A stretch of 64,000 nt of DNA from assembly GCA_947000775.1 (NCBI GenBank), contig CAMQGK010000056.1, forward strand, positions 3,313,001 through 3,377,000, written 5' to 3'. The translations under genes were made by a program, and so were the position numbers. The DNA is from Pterois miles (Eukaryota > Chordata > Actinopteri > Perciformes > Scorpaenidae). Below the pieces are notes generated by a model. It saw only the letters and a list, made by a program, of their open reading frames with translations, had not been told where the DNA came from and made no database searches. Below, in pieces: positions 41,001 through 56,000 of the stretch. How positions within the stretch are numbered: the stretch's first letter is position 1; every line of letters starts with the position of its first letter.

Positions 41001-44000
41001 GATGTCTTTTGTTATGTTAGTTCAAATTTTCATTACATCCTGGCAGCGATCAATAAATCAAATTCTCTGATATAAAAAAAGGAAAAAATCCACTATCTCT
41101 GGATGATGTAGGGCTGTAAAAAACCTGTCCAATCATTTCATTCAGCTCGAATGAAATAACTGGACGGATGACGTGACGTGACGACGTGATGTGGAATGTC
41201 ACTGGACACTGCACATCACTGCAGTCATCCACAAGCTGCTGGCTTGACAGCTGTGAGGACTACCAATAGCTGTATTCATTGTTTACGTTCATTATGATAT
41301 ATTTACGTTCATAATGATAATTTTGGAGGAATGGCTAGCTAGTGCTGCTAGCTACTTTCACTGGAAGACACTAGGCTCCAATATTGAATCTTTTTTAAAT
41401 CTAGTGTATTTTTGCTAGTTTCTCAACATCGACTCTGCCTTTAAGGGATCTTCTTCTAAAACTATATGGACAAAAGTAAAATGTTTTACCATCTTGGTAT
41501 TCCTGTAAGGTGTTTTCCAGGTGAGTGAGACGACTCAGAGCAGAGTCTCGATCCCCCGTCAGCTCCTCCAGCTCCCGCTGCAGGGCCCCCAGCTGGCATC
41601 GAGCATCATCCTTCAAAATCAGCAATAAACAGAGACTTGAACCATACAAACACAAAAATACCCTTGAATTATTATTAATATTTACTTAAGGATTTTCTTT
41701 AAAGCCGAGCAGCTCTGGTACCCTCTCTCTCTGTGCCTCCCGCAGCTCCTGGAGGAAGTCTCTCAGATCACTTCGTAATGTGTCGGGGTCCAACTCTGGC
41801 TGAGGGAGAGGCAGCGGAGTATCCCCTCTCTCAGGAGACACTGAGCCTAAAGTATTGTCAGGGGTGCTTACTCGAAATTCTGTAAAAATTAAATATAAAG
41901 AGTTGCATGCATCTTGTACAAATAAATAGATTTCTCTTATGATGGACCATCTAAAGGAAGGTAGGAGGGATCACATTGTACTGGATATCAATATGGCTCA
42001 TTGGTATAATCTACTATACTTTAGATATCAATAGATCAATAGATATTTATAAAGGAACACTAATATTTTAGGGGATCTACTAGCAGAAATGGAATATAAT
42101 ATTAATAACTATGTTTTCATTAGTGTATCATCACCTGAAACTAAAAACCGTTGTGATTTCATTAGCTCCTCTTCATGAAGTCCATCATGTTGCGTCGCCA
42201 TATTTCTACAGTAACCCAGAACAGACAAACCAAACACTGGCTCTAGAGAGAGACTCATGTTGTTCTCCGACACACTTGTGAAATTGTAGTAAGCGACAGA
42301 GTGCAAAACTGTAGCACCTCCAGCTGCCGTCTGACTTCTGTTGCTCCTAAAGTAGTGTTACTATGGTAAGGATGGCCTCTGAGTGAGGCAAATGGTATTA
42401 CCATGGTTTTGCACTATGTGACTCACATTACTGCAGTCTTGGAAAGGGAGGATTGAGCAGACGGGTAGTCAACTGGTTGCAATCTGAACTACACCACTAG
42501 ATGCCACCAAATCCTACACACTGTCCCTTTAATCATCTAAAAGGACTTTTGTTTGAGACAGTCCTAAAAATAATAATGCTTAATTAGAATTAATTTTGTA
42601 GTTACCAAGCTACTGTATATCTAATGTCTTTATAAATGTATTAATCCTATGTTGAAGAGTTAAAGCAGCATGTTTCATTCTCACCTTTGGGAGGGGACAG
42701 CGAGGAGCGCAAGGGTGAGATGCTGTGGTGGCGTGACATAGTGCCTGGAGATGGAGAGCCCCCTGGGCTCCTCCCCCTGCCTCCCCTGCCACCTGCTCCT
42801 ATGCCCAGGGTTCGCGTCAGTGCCGACTGAAGGCTGCTAAGACGAAACTCCAGGTCTCTCCTGCCTGCTTCGGCCCTGGTCAGCTCCGCCTCTGTGGCAG
42901 CCAGTCGGCCCTGGGCCTCGCTCAGCTGCAGGCTGGACTGAGCGGCAGAGTCCTGAGCCGCCTGAGCGCGCAGTGCCAAGTTCTTGGCTTCATCCTGCAG
43001 CTTCTTCTCGCAGCCACGTGCCTCCTGCAGCTGAGCTGTCAGTTCTCTCTCGCAGCCCCGCCAGCCCGACTCAGACTCCAGAAGACGCCTTTGAGTCACA
43101 GAAAGCTACATTGAAAAACAAAAAAATAAGAAATTGTGACACAGTGGAGACAATAAGTAAGCACATAGCATGTTTTCACTCTCCTCTATCCTCACCTCTT
43201 TCTTGAGGAACTCTCGACTGGATTCAGCCTCAGTTAACTTCTGTTTGAGGGTGAAAACCTCTTTCCCTCTCTCCTCCTCTCTTTGCTCCTCCAGCGACAG
43301 GCGAGTCTGCAGCTCTGCCACCTCCCTCCCTCTTTGCTCCTTCTCTCCATCCAGAACCTTCAGCTGGAGCCAAGAAATGCACAAAATCGCAACACAGACA
43401 CAAAAGTGAAGTCTAGACTGAAAACAAGACTTCTCTTTAAATGTCTCAGTGGTGTGAAGGAGGGGTGGCAGCATGTCTGACCTGTCTGCGGAGCTCCTGG
43501 AGTTCTCGTCGAGCTTCAAGTCGTGACCGTTCAACTTCCCTCAAGCAGCTCCGCAGCTCCGTCACCTCCTTCTGGTTAGATGACAGATTCTCCTCCAGCA
43601 CAACCAGCCTCTGCTCCTTCTCCTCACACTGTCGCTTCACACTGAAAACACAACACACACACTCAGGGACAGTGAAAACACTTTAATCTCAATGAATACT
43701 TTCCCAGTTGTTGAAGTGTTTACCTGATCCTCTCTGTTTCTGCACTTCGTAGAGTTTCTCTCAGCAGAGTGTTCGACTGGCCCAGCGTATCTTTCTCCTT
43801 GGTGACGTCAGTGAGGCTGCGTCGCAGCTCTGCTCCTTCTCTTCTGCTGTTCTCTGCTGCGTCCTGAGTTTGGCTGAGACGTCGCTCACAGTCCAACACA
43901 TCGCGCCTCAGCTGGTCTCGACTCTCCTCGCTAGCCGAGAGAGAAGCTCTGCACTGGTCCAGCTGAAAGGAGAAAGTCATGTGTGGTACAAGGTAACCGA

Positions 44001-47000
44001 ACACACTCAAAATGTGGTAAATTATCTCATGATTCCCACCAGGAAGGTCTGTTTTCTATTTGATAGTTCACAAGAAATCTTAACATGTTTTTCGGCAACA
44101 TTTGGCGGAAGGCTTGACCTCATAGCCACAAGGGCAAGTGATATCCAAACTTTATTAACCACCCGAGAGAGGGCATGTTTAATATTTTGATTGTCTATCA
44201 CTACACGTATGCTGACGCATATTCAAAAAAAAAAAAAAAGAATAAATAAATAAATAAATAATTGTTGGATTGTTCATTCGTCTTTTAATCTTCAACTGAC
44301 AACTCAGCTGCTCTCAGTGTTTGCATATCAACTGGCAATTCAACTGCATCATCAATGCCTGCACTTTTAAACCTTTTAGGTTTAAAAAACACCTTCAACT
44401 GTTCATACACAATTTATTTCAGCTGCCTTCAATGATTATACTACAGCTGACCTTCAGCTGACATTGTCTTTTAGTTTGTGCACTTACATTTTAACTGACT
44501 ATTCCATATCAGTCTATTACATACACGTCACCTGACATTTCAAGTCTTTTCAGTGCTTGAACTTCAAGGAAGGCCACATTTGGACCTGTGTAAAAACACC
44601 CCTCATTTATTTGAATGGAGCCAGTCTGTCGATGCAGAGGTCTCTGGGAAAACGTTCATTTTGGCTCAAATTTTGCGGAAACACAACATCATCCAGTAAG
44701 GTGCTGCGTTGGCTAATCAAATATATGTTGGCACACATTCCTGGTAGATTACATTGTAATGTGAATGTCATATTTCTACTGTTTAGCTGATAAACTTTCC
44801 AGGGTTGTAAAATTGTGAGTATCATAACACGTTGTGTAGTGTTTCGGCATCTGGCACGCCATTAAACAGGCGGTAGTGTCTTGAAGGTGACCCGCAAATT
44901 ACAAAAACTGGCAAAAACTCTCCCAAAACTCACTTCCCCACGTACAACCTTAACTATCTTGAGAAAGTTTCACAATTATTGTGTCGCCTTCTAGCCACAA
45001 CCTTTAAACACATTACTTTGTTACTCAAACTGGATTCCTGGATTGTATTTCATGTCTCACCAGCATCTACAACCAGCAACACAGCCCCCTGCATTGTTTT
45101 AACACAGGGCGGCTTTAAGGTCTGAATCTCTGCTTCATCTTCAACTCGTTTCACTTCAGCTTACATTTCAACTCCTTTCAGTATTTGTATTTTGACTGTT
45201 TCAGTACATCAGCTAGCTCAAATGTTTCAACAGCAGTGAGCGCATATAGATTCTTCAGCCTTTTCTAGCTTTCTCATGATTACACAAGAACACAGCACAT
45301 GGATCCCTTGATTGTCACTACGAGTAAATGCATACAAAATCTAATTTTCTTATTCCAAAATAACAAATCAAGGGATGTGCAGCTTTGGTGGTAGTATATG
45401 CTCACTGATTTGTATTGTATCACTCATATTCTCACTTGTACAGCATCATCTACCTCTTTGAGAGCAACATCAGCACGTGCCTGAAGATCAGTACAAGTCT
45501 CTTGTAGACTCTGGAGGTCCCTTTCATGAACAGAAGCTACATCCTCCAGCTGAGAGCGAAGCTCCAGCAGCTCACTGGTCAGAGCCCCAACCCTGATCTG
45601 TGTACAAGCAAAACGTCAACAAAAGGCAGTTTACTAAATCTTCGTTATGTGTTTGTGTTAGAAAAGACATAAAATAATTCAGACAGGAAGTCACATGTCA
45701 CACCTGCTCCTGCTCTTTGTAAAGAGCTGCTTCTCTCAATATTCGTTCGGCTTCCAGAGCTGCAGCTGACAGCTCAGCCTGCAGGGTGGACACCCTATCA
45801 GACAGAATTGTTTTCTCTGCCTCCTTCAGAGAAAGGGCCTGGGAAGAGAGAAAAGATAACAGAGGGGAAGAACTTACAACAGATGTACCAGAGCTGAGCC
45901 ACACTGAGTCTGAGCTGAGTCTCCATACTGTACCTAATGAACTACCATGACAGAAAGGACAACATGGTTGAAACACTATCATAATTTTTAGGAGGATTTT
46001 CTCAGAGGTTTGAACTCAGATCAGACCTGTTGTTTCTCAGTCTCAGCTTGCAGCAGACTCTGATCTCTGTCATGCTGGAGACTCCTCAGTTCATCCTGCA
46101 GCTCCTCTCCGTCTCTCTCTGCCCTGTGGAGCTGATCCTCTGCCTCCTGCCGCAGCCTCCGCAGAGCGCCCTCATGCTCCATCAGCAGGCTGTGCCGCAA
46201 GACCTCCTGTAAAACAGAGCAGCCGAGTGCTCAAACATGGATTAAAAAGTCATTAGCCTTATCTGAAAAGTAAAAATAGGTCTACAGCTTTGAGTAACAC
46301 TGAAGTGCTGAACCTTCTGACCTTTTCTGAGATCAGCTTCTCCACCTCCTCCTGATGTTCAGAGATGGCCTTGCGTAAAGCCTGCTGGGCCTCCAGCTGT
46401 GCAGCATTTAGAGTCTGAGTCAGAGCCTGTTTCTCCCTCACAGCCTGGGCCAAAACATTCTCCCCATCTGAGCGTACACGCCTCAGTTCAGCTGGAAATC
46501 CCATCCAGGAAAACATCCAGGAGAGGGAAACACAGGACTCAACCATTAGCTTCTCGTTCTGTCATATTCCTGTCCAACTGTCATTCCCATTATAACAGAC
46601 ATCTTTAGTTCAGCTCTTAAAAGGGAATATTAGTGTCTACTTCTCATCTTCTCCATCCTCTTCTTCTTGCTTTTGTTGTTTTCTTCTCCATGCTTTGTCA
46701 CTCACCTGCTGCAGTCTCACAGCGGACTCGAAGGTTTTGGTTCTCCGTCTCCAGCTGCTCCCTACGAGACTCCACCTGAACAAGCTGCTGCTGCACCTCA
46801 AACAGACTCGTTTCCAGGGACTCCCGCTCCGACCTGCATGGTTACAAACACAAGTTACACTCACACACACACACACTCATGAAAGCATGTGTCATTGACA
46901 ACCAACAACACACACCTGAAAGCAGTTAGTTCCTCTGACAGCACAGTGTTTTCTCTCTCAGATGCTGTCAGCTGGACCACCAGTGCTGCTTTGTCTCGGG

Positions 47001-50000
47001 CCAGTTCTGCCCGACCGCGGCCAGCTTCTTCTAAAGCCACCTCGTTCCTCTGGCCCTCTCCTTTGGCAAGACTCAACTCTGATCCTAGAGAGGTCACCTC
47101 ACCACAAAGCTGTCAACAAAAGCCAAAAAAGAAAACAACGTGAGTGACAAGAAACAATCAAACAAAGGAATAAAAAAATGTGTAAAATGGAAAACTCCTT
47201 CCCATGTTACTGACCGTTTCCATTGCTGTTTTAGCCAAATAAACATCTATAAGGCACCACTGTAGCTGTATAATAAGTATATCTAAATTAGTTCACGTTA
47301 CCGGCCTAATTAGTGCATTGCCAAAAGCTTTCTCTTGTGTGTTGATGATATAATCTGTATGTATATAATCTGTTATGTACCTGAGTGACTTTCTCCTGCA
47401 GCTTAAATCTCTCCGCCCTGAGATTTTGGAGCTCTGCCTCCATCCCCACCCGGCTGAGCTCCACATCCTGCAGGGACTGGTGCAGTGTGATACGGGACGA
47501 GTCCAGCTCCAGCCGATCCTGCTCCAACCGGACCAGCTCATCTCTAATGGTCAACTTCTCCTGCTCTGCCTCCCGTTTCTGAACCTGCAGGAGGGCCTTC
47601 TCTTCCTCCAGCTAAGAGACGAGAGAAGAGAGGAAGCTGAGGCTACATCTACACTAACATGTTTTCAAAATAAAATGATCTCGGTCCAGACGACCATTTT
47701 AGGGTTGTTTCATAATTAATCTCTGCCCATGCTACCACGCCTGCAAATGTATATGACATGACCATTCACGTACACTGGGCAAGTGCATGCCGTCTAAACA
47801 AGAAGCAGTGCTGGACACAGGAATTGATGCAAAGTGCTTGGGGTTGATGTTTGTTTTGTTCCGCAAAAGGTTCACGTGATGGGGTGTGATGAATCTGGAA
47901 CGGACATGTCACGGCTGATGGACAATCAAGAAGCGAACATGTCTGCGTCATAGTTTCCTGTTACTGTCCGTTCAGACTAAAATGCAACCCCTTTCTAAAA
48001 CTAAAGTTTTAAAACTAAAATAGGGTCAGCAGTGTTTTCAAACATCTTGTTTTAGGGGCTTGATTGTTTTCATTCTTCACAAAACTGCTTTGTCACTTTT
48101 TTGAGTGTAACCAAGGGCAACATCATGAATATGCCCTTATCCTTGTTTGTACAAATCTTAGCATCAAGGCTACAAGACACACAACAAAGGGATATATGGA
48201 AACAGATAAGGGTTATTATACAGCCAAGGAGCAATGACTGTAGGCCTTTGCGCTGCCTAAGATAACAGGTAAAAATACTTTGGATACGTCACATTAACTA
48301 GTTCATTTTCCAACATACTGAACCCTTTAAGAGGCCAAACACAATCCTGAGAATTACCTGGAGAATATAGGTATTTAGGTCAGTTTTGTCCTGGGCCAGT
48401 CCTTCATTCATGCTTCCCATCTTGGCCAGAGAGTCTCTGAGAGCAGCATCCTCAGACTGCAGCTTGTTAAGTAGCAAAGAGAGCTCTGCGTTGCTGCCCT
48501 CAGCCTGAGGGGAAATGAGGATCATAAATAGGTCACACACGACAGGAGAACACAGAATATTAAATCTGCAAAAACTTAAATATGCACGTTTTCTTACCCG
48601 AGCAAGTGCTTCTGAGAGTTGGGCTTTCTCTCGCTCTAGCAGCTGCCGCTCAACCTCCCCCTGCTGGTGAGTCTCCCTCGCTGCAGACAGCTCTCCACGC
48701 TGAGCGGAGGCTCGACTCTCACTCTGGTCCCACTGCTTTTGTCTGTAGCAAAACAATATACATGCAGTACTAATATAATATATTTTACAGCTACTGATCA
48801 GAGGCTATTGCCTTGTGCAGGGGAATTATGGGTGAAATACAGTGTACACTCAAAGATGAAACATGCAGCACAAGCCCTAAGCATTATAAAACTACTAAAT
48901 CTATGAGCATACGTACATAGACATACTGTGATTGTCTGATATGTGAAAAATGAATTTCATGATATAAATGTGTCAGCGTAGCTCTGCTATAGTGCTTTGC
49001 ATGAAGAGTTTGCATCATGTCTGTTCACCGATGTTTGGGGTTGTATTGATAAAGGAGGTCAGGAGGGGTTTATAAATGAAGAAGCTCTCTGTATAGGGAG
49101 CTAATACAGATCTTCTGAATGGCTTCCTGTGGTCTTACAAAAGATTTTGTGGATTAGTGACCACATCACATTCACTTAATCCCCATCAATTAGCCTACAT
49201 ACATCCTCTGAGTCTCTGCCTTTGCCCGGTCTCTCTCCTCAGTGGCGGCCTCCTTCTCCTCCTTCTCGTGATCTCGCTCTCGCTGCGTGGACGCCACGGT
49301 CAGCTGAAGCTTCTCACAGTCCATCTGCAGGATCTGTTTGCTGCTCTGTGCCGCCAGCAAGTTCTTCTCCAAGCTCACCTTCTCACTGCAACGTTTATGA
49401 TGTGTGAAGGAGAGCAGTGTTAGTAGTTTCAAGGATTAGAAGCATATTGTGAAAGGTGATATAAGTGTCTGTAAACCTGGCCAGTGTGTCTCTCTCCTGC
49501 TTCAGGCGATCCTTTTCTCTCTGTGTGGTCTCCCGCTCTCTCTGAGCAGCATCCCTCTCTCTCTGCAGAGTTTGGTTTCGCTGGTCTGCATCTTTTTTAG
49601 CCAAATCAGTCTCTGAAAGCTGCTTACGTAACTGTTGAACCGAGGACTGGGCAGAGAGCAGACGTCCTCGCACATCCTGCAAACACGACACATGTAGTAT
49701 CGAATCATGCAGATTGTTTTAGTTTTATTTGCCCACATTGTGAGATCTCCATCACTGAGATTTCTGTCTCCACTACCAAAACAATGGAGGTGAGTGGAAT
49801 TTTGTTTGTAGGACTATTTCTTTGGTTAAAAAAATGAACTGAGGTCTATGTTCAGTATTATCCAGATTAACAGGAACACATTTTAATCATTTTCAAAATC
49901 AAAAATTACATTCTATTAACTGCCACTGTATTCAGATGGAGTCTGATGGATGGGAGAATCTAATATCAGGGTAAATAAAACCAAAACCATCACCCATTAT

Positions 50001-53000
50001 TTGAGTTAACAGCTAATCAGTAGACAGCTGGTGTCATGGTGGCTGTGTAAGCCTAAACATTAGAGGACTGCTGTAATGTTGTGACCACAGACTGGATATA
50101 AGAAGTGGATGTAGTCACTGTTTCGTCACCCATTGGTTTGTGAGCTGCCCTTTTGTAGCCTTGAGTTCAGCATTTTGGCCGTTGCCATCTTTTTTTTTTT
50201 TTCCTTTTTGCAACCCCAAGTAACACAACAATGACGAATGTTTACTTAGGTAATAAATCAAGTGGGAAGTAGGCTCATTTTCTCATAGAGAATGAGAAAA
50301 TGAAAATTATTTTCCCTTATTTTTTCTGATTTCCCTTTATTTTCCAAAAATAAATATTTTCTGATTCTCATTTTCTGATTTCCCTTATTTTTTTCTGATT
50401 AGCTGTTTCCAGACTTCTATACAATCAGACTTCTTTTTGCAACCAGAGGAGTCGCCCCCTGCTGGCTATTAGAAAGAATGCAAGTTTAAGGCACTTCAGC
50501 ATTGGTTTCACTTTTCAGACTAGAGGTATCTCACTGGTACTGATTAGCTGTTTCCAGGTTGGAAGTAAAATAGCACAGTCCCCTCTCTCTGTATTTGCTT
50601 TCTAAAATATGTGAACATTTATACTGAAATCTTCTCAATTCATGAGTATCATAATGACCAGTGAAAGTATTGGTATGAAAATACACAACATCAGCATTAT
50701 TTTTAGTTGTCCCCATATGTCGTCAGCACCACGTAAACAAAAAATAAAGCACATCATCACCACTTGCAAAAATGCAATGCATGAATTGACATGTCACCTG
50801 CAGCTGGAGCGTCTTGTTTGTAACTGCAGAGCGCAGAGCTGACAGCGCCGCCTCAGAAAGAGGAGCCAGCATGGTGGACCGAGAGGGGGAGGATGACCTG
50901 CGAGGGGAGGAAGAGCTGTGAGGGGTGAAGCCACGGATCAATGCCAGCAGCGGAGCCCCGGAGTTGTCCTGGTCTGCCTCTGATGACGACTCTCCATCGG
51001 ACAAAACCGTCTACAAAAGAAAATTACAATGAAGCACTCATGTCTTTGTGATATAAAATTGTGTGCATACTGTACGTGTAGTTGTTTACCTGAGCGATGT
51101 CCCGCATGGTGTCTAACAGCGTCTCAGTGTGAGCTCTCATCACCTGCATGTCAGTCTCATCGTTACCACTCTGCTCCTGAAGGAAAGCAAAATGAAACAC
51201 AGTCAGACACTTCAGTCACCTCTAGGAGGAAGATAAACGCAGCTGAAGAAGCATTACAGCCTTAACCTCTTCCACTCTTTGAGACTCCCAGTGACCTTGG
51301 CCGGCTTTACTTTTTTTCAGAGGCTGTAGCAGGCTCAGTTTTAAACCATGTCATGTAAGCATGTCGGGAAGAATGCTAAATAATGGTAAGAAGACACAAT
51401 AAATTTTGGCAAGGAAAAACTGCCATGGTGATTTTCAAGGGGGTCCTTTGACCTCTGACCTCAAGATATGTGAATGAAAAGAGGTTCTATGGGTACCTAC
51501 GAGTCTCCCCTTTACAGACATGCCTACTTTATGATAATCGCATGCAGTTTGGGGCAAAAAAAATGACGTTTTTTGAATAAGTATAAATGTGTTAGTTTTG
51601 CCAATTCTAAAAATTATGTATATAATTACTATTATTTCTGCAGACTGGGGTCCATAAACAGTCTTGGAATTGCACAAACTGTGTATCACTGTAAAGACTC
51701 TTGTGGATCAATGAGCCCAATTTTATTAATTTCTTCAGTGGCGATGTTAGGGGGGGGGGGTAGCTCAGTCTGTGGGGAGTTGGTTTGGGGAGGGGGGGGT
51801 CAGCGGTTCAAGTCCCGAAATGAACAAAACTGAGTGTGAACTGGTAGCTGGAGAGGTGCCAGTTTACCTCTTGGGCACTGCGGGGGGGCCCCTCAATGAA
51901 GGCACCAAACCCCCAAGCTCGGGGCGCTTTTCAGGAGCCAGTGTGTGTCTCGAGTCTGCATGTTCCGTGTATAGTAAAACAACAGATGTAAAAATTGAAT
52001 TTCCCCATTGGGGACAAATAAAGGAATATCTTCTTCTTCTTCTAGTCCTCATAGTAGTCATTTCATTGTAGTGAGACCATTTTTTTGAAATTGTATAAAA
52101 TGACCTGTGGTGACCTCTAGGATAATCACAGCCTCATGAAACTTTACAATCCCAAACTAGAGACCTAGAGCTTTCAGAGGATGGATGGCTTTCTAACTTA
52201 TATATTCACAATAAGGGGATTTCTGAGCAGTTTCCAGAACAGAGCTGCTCGCCATTCAATTGAACTCGATTTGCCGAAAAATAGTAATAGAGTAAATAAT
52301 GTATCTGTTGATTGATTCACATTTGGAAGAGCATGGAATATGTACAGCAAGAGAGTGCCTGCTGGATGAACTCAAAATAAATAATAGTATGTGAGTTCAT
52401 GGTAATGAAGGAACATGTCAGCTGATGTAACTCTGCGGCTAACTGAGGCGTTTTTGATTTTTGACAATAAGAAAGAAACGACTGGCCTCTCACCTCAAGC
52501 CTCCTCATCTGTGCGACAATTTCTCTGTCTTTCTCTTCAATTTGGCCCTTTAGTCTCTCAGCCTCTCGCACTGAGTCTGACAACCTGAAAGTCAACACAA
52601 AAAGAAGCTTTCATACAAATGTTGTTGAATCAATAACAACCCTGTAAGAGGGCTAAACAAAGTCTCTGACCTGACGTTGAGCTCACTCCTCTCTGCGTCT
52701 GTTCTGGTCTGAAGATTCATCATCTCTGCCACTCGTTCTCTCAGCTGCTGCTCCAGCTGAACCCGCAGAGCTTTCTCCCGCTCCAAGGCCAGAGCTGCTC
52801 CACCCTCCCGAGTATGCAGTGCCGCAGACAGACCTGCACAAGACACCTGAGCAGAGTGGGATGCCCGAGCAAGCTCGTTACGCATATCTGACAAGTCCCT
52901 GATATTGGAGAGAGGTTGACATAAAGGGACAATGTTAGTACCATCAAAGATTCAAATCAGAACACAAGAAATGTGGCAAACATTGTTGACCTTTCAGTGG

Positions 53001-56000
53001 CGCTCTTCAATTCACAGACGTGCCTCCGAAACCCAACAACTTGCCGCCACAGCATCAGCAGGCGGCCATGCTCAGTACTGAAGTAACTGTGGAAAGACTG
53101 AGTGACAGAAATAATATAGATAATGTTCACATTTTTCTGCATTTACAATGTTTACTGTTTTGTAAGCATCTCTCTCTCCCACCTCCTCCTCTCTCCTCCA
53201 GTCAGACTCCTTTTGTTCCAGTTCCTCCCTGGCTTTTGTCCAATCAGCAGTGAGCCTGCGGATGTCCTGGCTGAGAGCCTCATTGGCCAAACCGGCCTGC
53301 TCCAGCTGCTCTCTCAGCATGGCATTCACCGCAGACAAACTGCTGCTCCTGAAAACACACAAGGGAAAAACAAATTATGTTGACAGAGCAAGTCAGGCAA
53401 AAAGAAGGTGATGTTCTGAAGTGTTTGATTGCACAGAAGGCCAGGAGACAAGCAACATGTAGAATCAGTCACCTCTGTTGTTCTTCCTCCAGACGGATTA
53501 AAGCATCTTCCAGGCTGCTGCTTGATTCGTCTTGATGGTGACCATTTGGTGATTCACTGTGGCTCTGAATGAGAAGAGAATTGATAGCGTTATTAGTGGA
53601 AAGTTAATGTTGTCTTTCCTAGAGTCAAAATAAATGTACGCCACTCACACTCAGCCTGTGTTTCTCCAACTCTGAGGACCGTTCCTGCACCATCTGCTCT
53701 AGATCCCCACACCTCTTTTTGTATTGAAGTACCTGAATTAGCAAGAATACGATTACTGACTTGTAACAACCCCCGACAACTACACCTCAACTAAAGACAG
53801 AGTAACAAACATACCTTGGCCTGCAACTTCTGCACGAGCTGTGCCTGCCTCTGCTGACCTTCCTGGTACGCAGTGAGTTTACGCTTGTAGGCTGCCTGTT
53901 CCTCATCGAGCCGCCGCCTCAAGTCCACGTTTTGCTGCGCCAGGCTGCGTGACTCCGGTGAATCGTGGTCGCCATCTCCCGTCTCAAAACGTAGCGCCTG
54001 CTCCAACTGTGGGTTTAATTAAAAGTAAGAGGTGGGGGGTGATGTTTATTTCACAGATCTACACAGTGCTGCCATACTGTGAATATAAAATACAAACACA
54101 TACTGTAAAGTCAACTTAGTATGTGAGAGTTAAAGCTCATTCCTGACCTTGGGAACAGAAAACTAACTATCTCACCCCAAGATCCACTAGTAGCTGTCCT
54201 GGAGCATTCTCTGCATCACACCGTCTTCCTGATCAAATGGAAGTATTCAGAGAATAGTTTGAAATTTAAATTTTTCTGAGCATGTTAAAGATGTCTCGTC
54301 CATGTTGACTTAAAATTTGAGACCGAGTGTTCATTCTTGATCTTGGAAACAACAAAACTATCTCACCACAAGGTCCATTTAGTAGCTATTCTGGAACTTA
54401 AGATACTGATGTGAGTGCCCATTTCAGGCAACAATTATGTATAATTATAAATAAAAGTGCACCATTTGCCAAAGAAATAACCTCACTGTATATAAAAATT
54501 CCTTTTCCACGACTTCCTTCATATTTAACATATGCCCAAACCTGTGAATATCCAGTAATATCATATTTACAAAAAAAACTAGAAGCTACTAGCTCTTTTC
54601 AGCATAAATGGATCCATAAGATGGTCTTACTGAAAAATAATATGGCATTAACAGCAAAGAAGGTGTTTTGTGTGAAAAGGATTTTCAACTCAGTTCCATA
54701 AGATGCTGTACATGTTTAACATTCAAGTGTAGTATGCGTATTAATTATTTATTAAGTAGCAGATGGCGATCACAGATTTACATGTAAGGGATAATGTACA
54801 GCAAGCTCATTATTGTTGTGAAATAAAGTGTAATAATAATAATGAAAGGGTGATGAGGAGGGGTCATGCATCGCCCAGAAGGGGTTTATTTCACAACATT
54901 GACCCGCTAGCTGTACAATGCTGTGCTTATTACATGGCTACTTACTTAAGAAAACAAAAATAATTTGGCACAAAAATGGTCCGAAATCAGAAATGTGCCC
55001 ATAGCAACAGTCTATTATACATAGCAAGAGTCTGCTATGAAGATATAACAGAACGTTGAATGCTGTGATTGACTAATCACAATCGATTATTCAACAAAAC
55101 GGTGTAATAAATAACACAATTAACACTATATTGTTTCCAAGATCATTATTTTGCTGCACTCATCACTGTATCCCCCAGCATTCCCCAGTATTGTTGACTG
55201 TTGCTCTGTATCCCACATCTTTTGTATTTTTATTTTATTTCAATACTTTTTATTTAAACTGAACAACTAATTACAATTACAGGTATAATGAGTGGCATTT
55301 TAACAAAACTAAGTATTTCTGATTCATATAGCAGAAAAAAATGTGCAGCATCCCAATGCAGACTATTTTCATTACATTAAATCAATTCAGTTGATTAGAG
55401 AAGACAATAAAGGCTTAAAGCCATTTACAAGGATAAAGAGTAGTCTACTCAACAGCCTGCAAGACTGTTTTATTGATAATATTGATTTATAGTGATTAAT
55501 ACAGTTTTGTAAAGGGCAGTATTTATCAGATGAAACTTTATCTGAGTTGTCTTTACTGTAGTTTCTGGATTCAGACCTGCATGTTTCCTTCAGTAATGTT
55601 CAACCCACAACTAGATGTGAGGAGCCCACCCACCACTACACCTCCTCTTGTCTCCTCTGAAGCCCCTGTTTACAGTCACCCAGGGTGACAGACGCCATGG
55701 CAACTTTCCACTTCAGTTCATTCCAGCCCCCATCACCTGGGAGACCAGCAAATCTCAGACAAAGAAAGACAAAAAAATGGGAATAGAGGAAAGTGCCGCG
55801 GCATTTCCTTTAGGTATATGTAACCTTGAGGATTTCTGAAGTGTTGAGATTTTACTTTATATACAAACAGCAAAGATGACGGTCAGTTAGTCAGATACTT
55901 GACTGGGACGTTATTTACAGTCAGAACTATTACGCTATCCCTTTACTCACTCTTCTTCTGCCCACCTTACTGTAAGTGCCAGTTGTTTGTGCTTGTGTCT

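Noticed and set aside
50210..50400. Repeated TTATTTTCTGATTTCCC words suggesting a regular array
   Set aside because: Spacing is irregular and the words diverge; ordinary low-complexity AT-rich sequence, not a spaced array.
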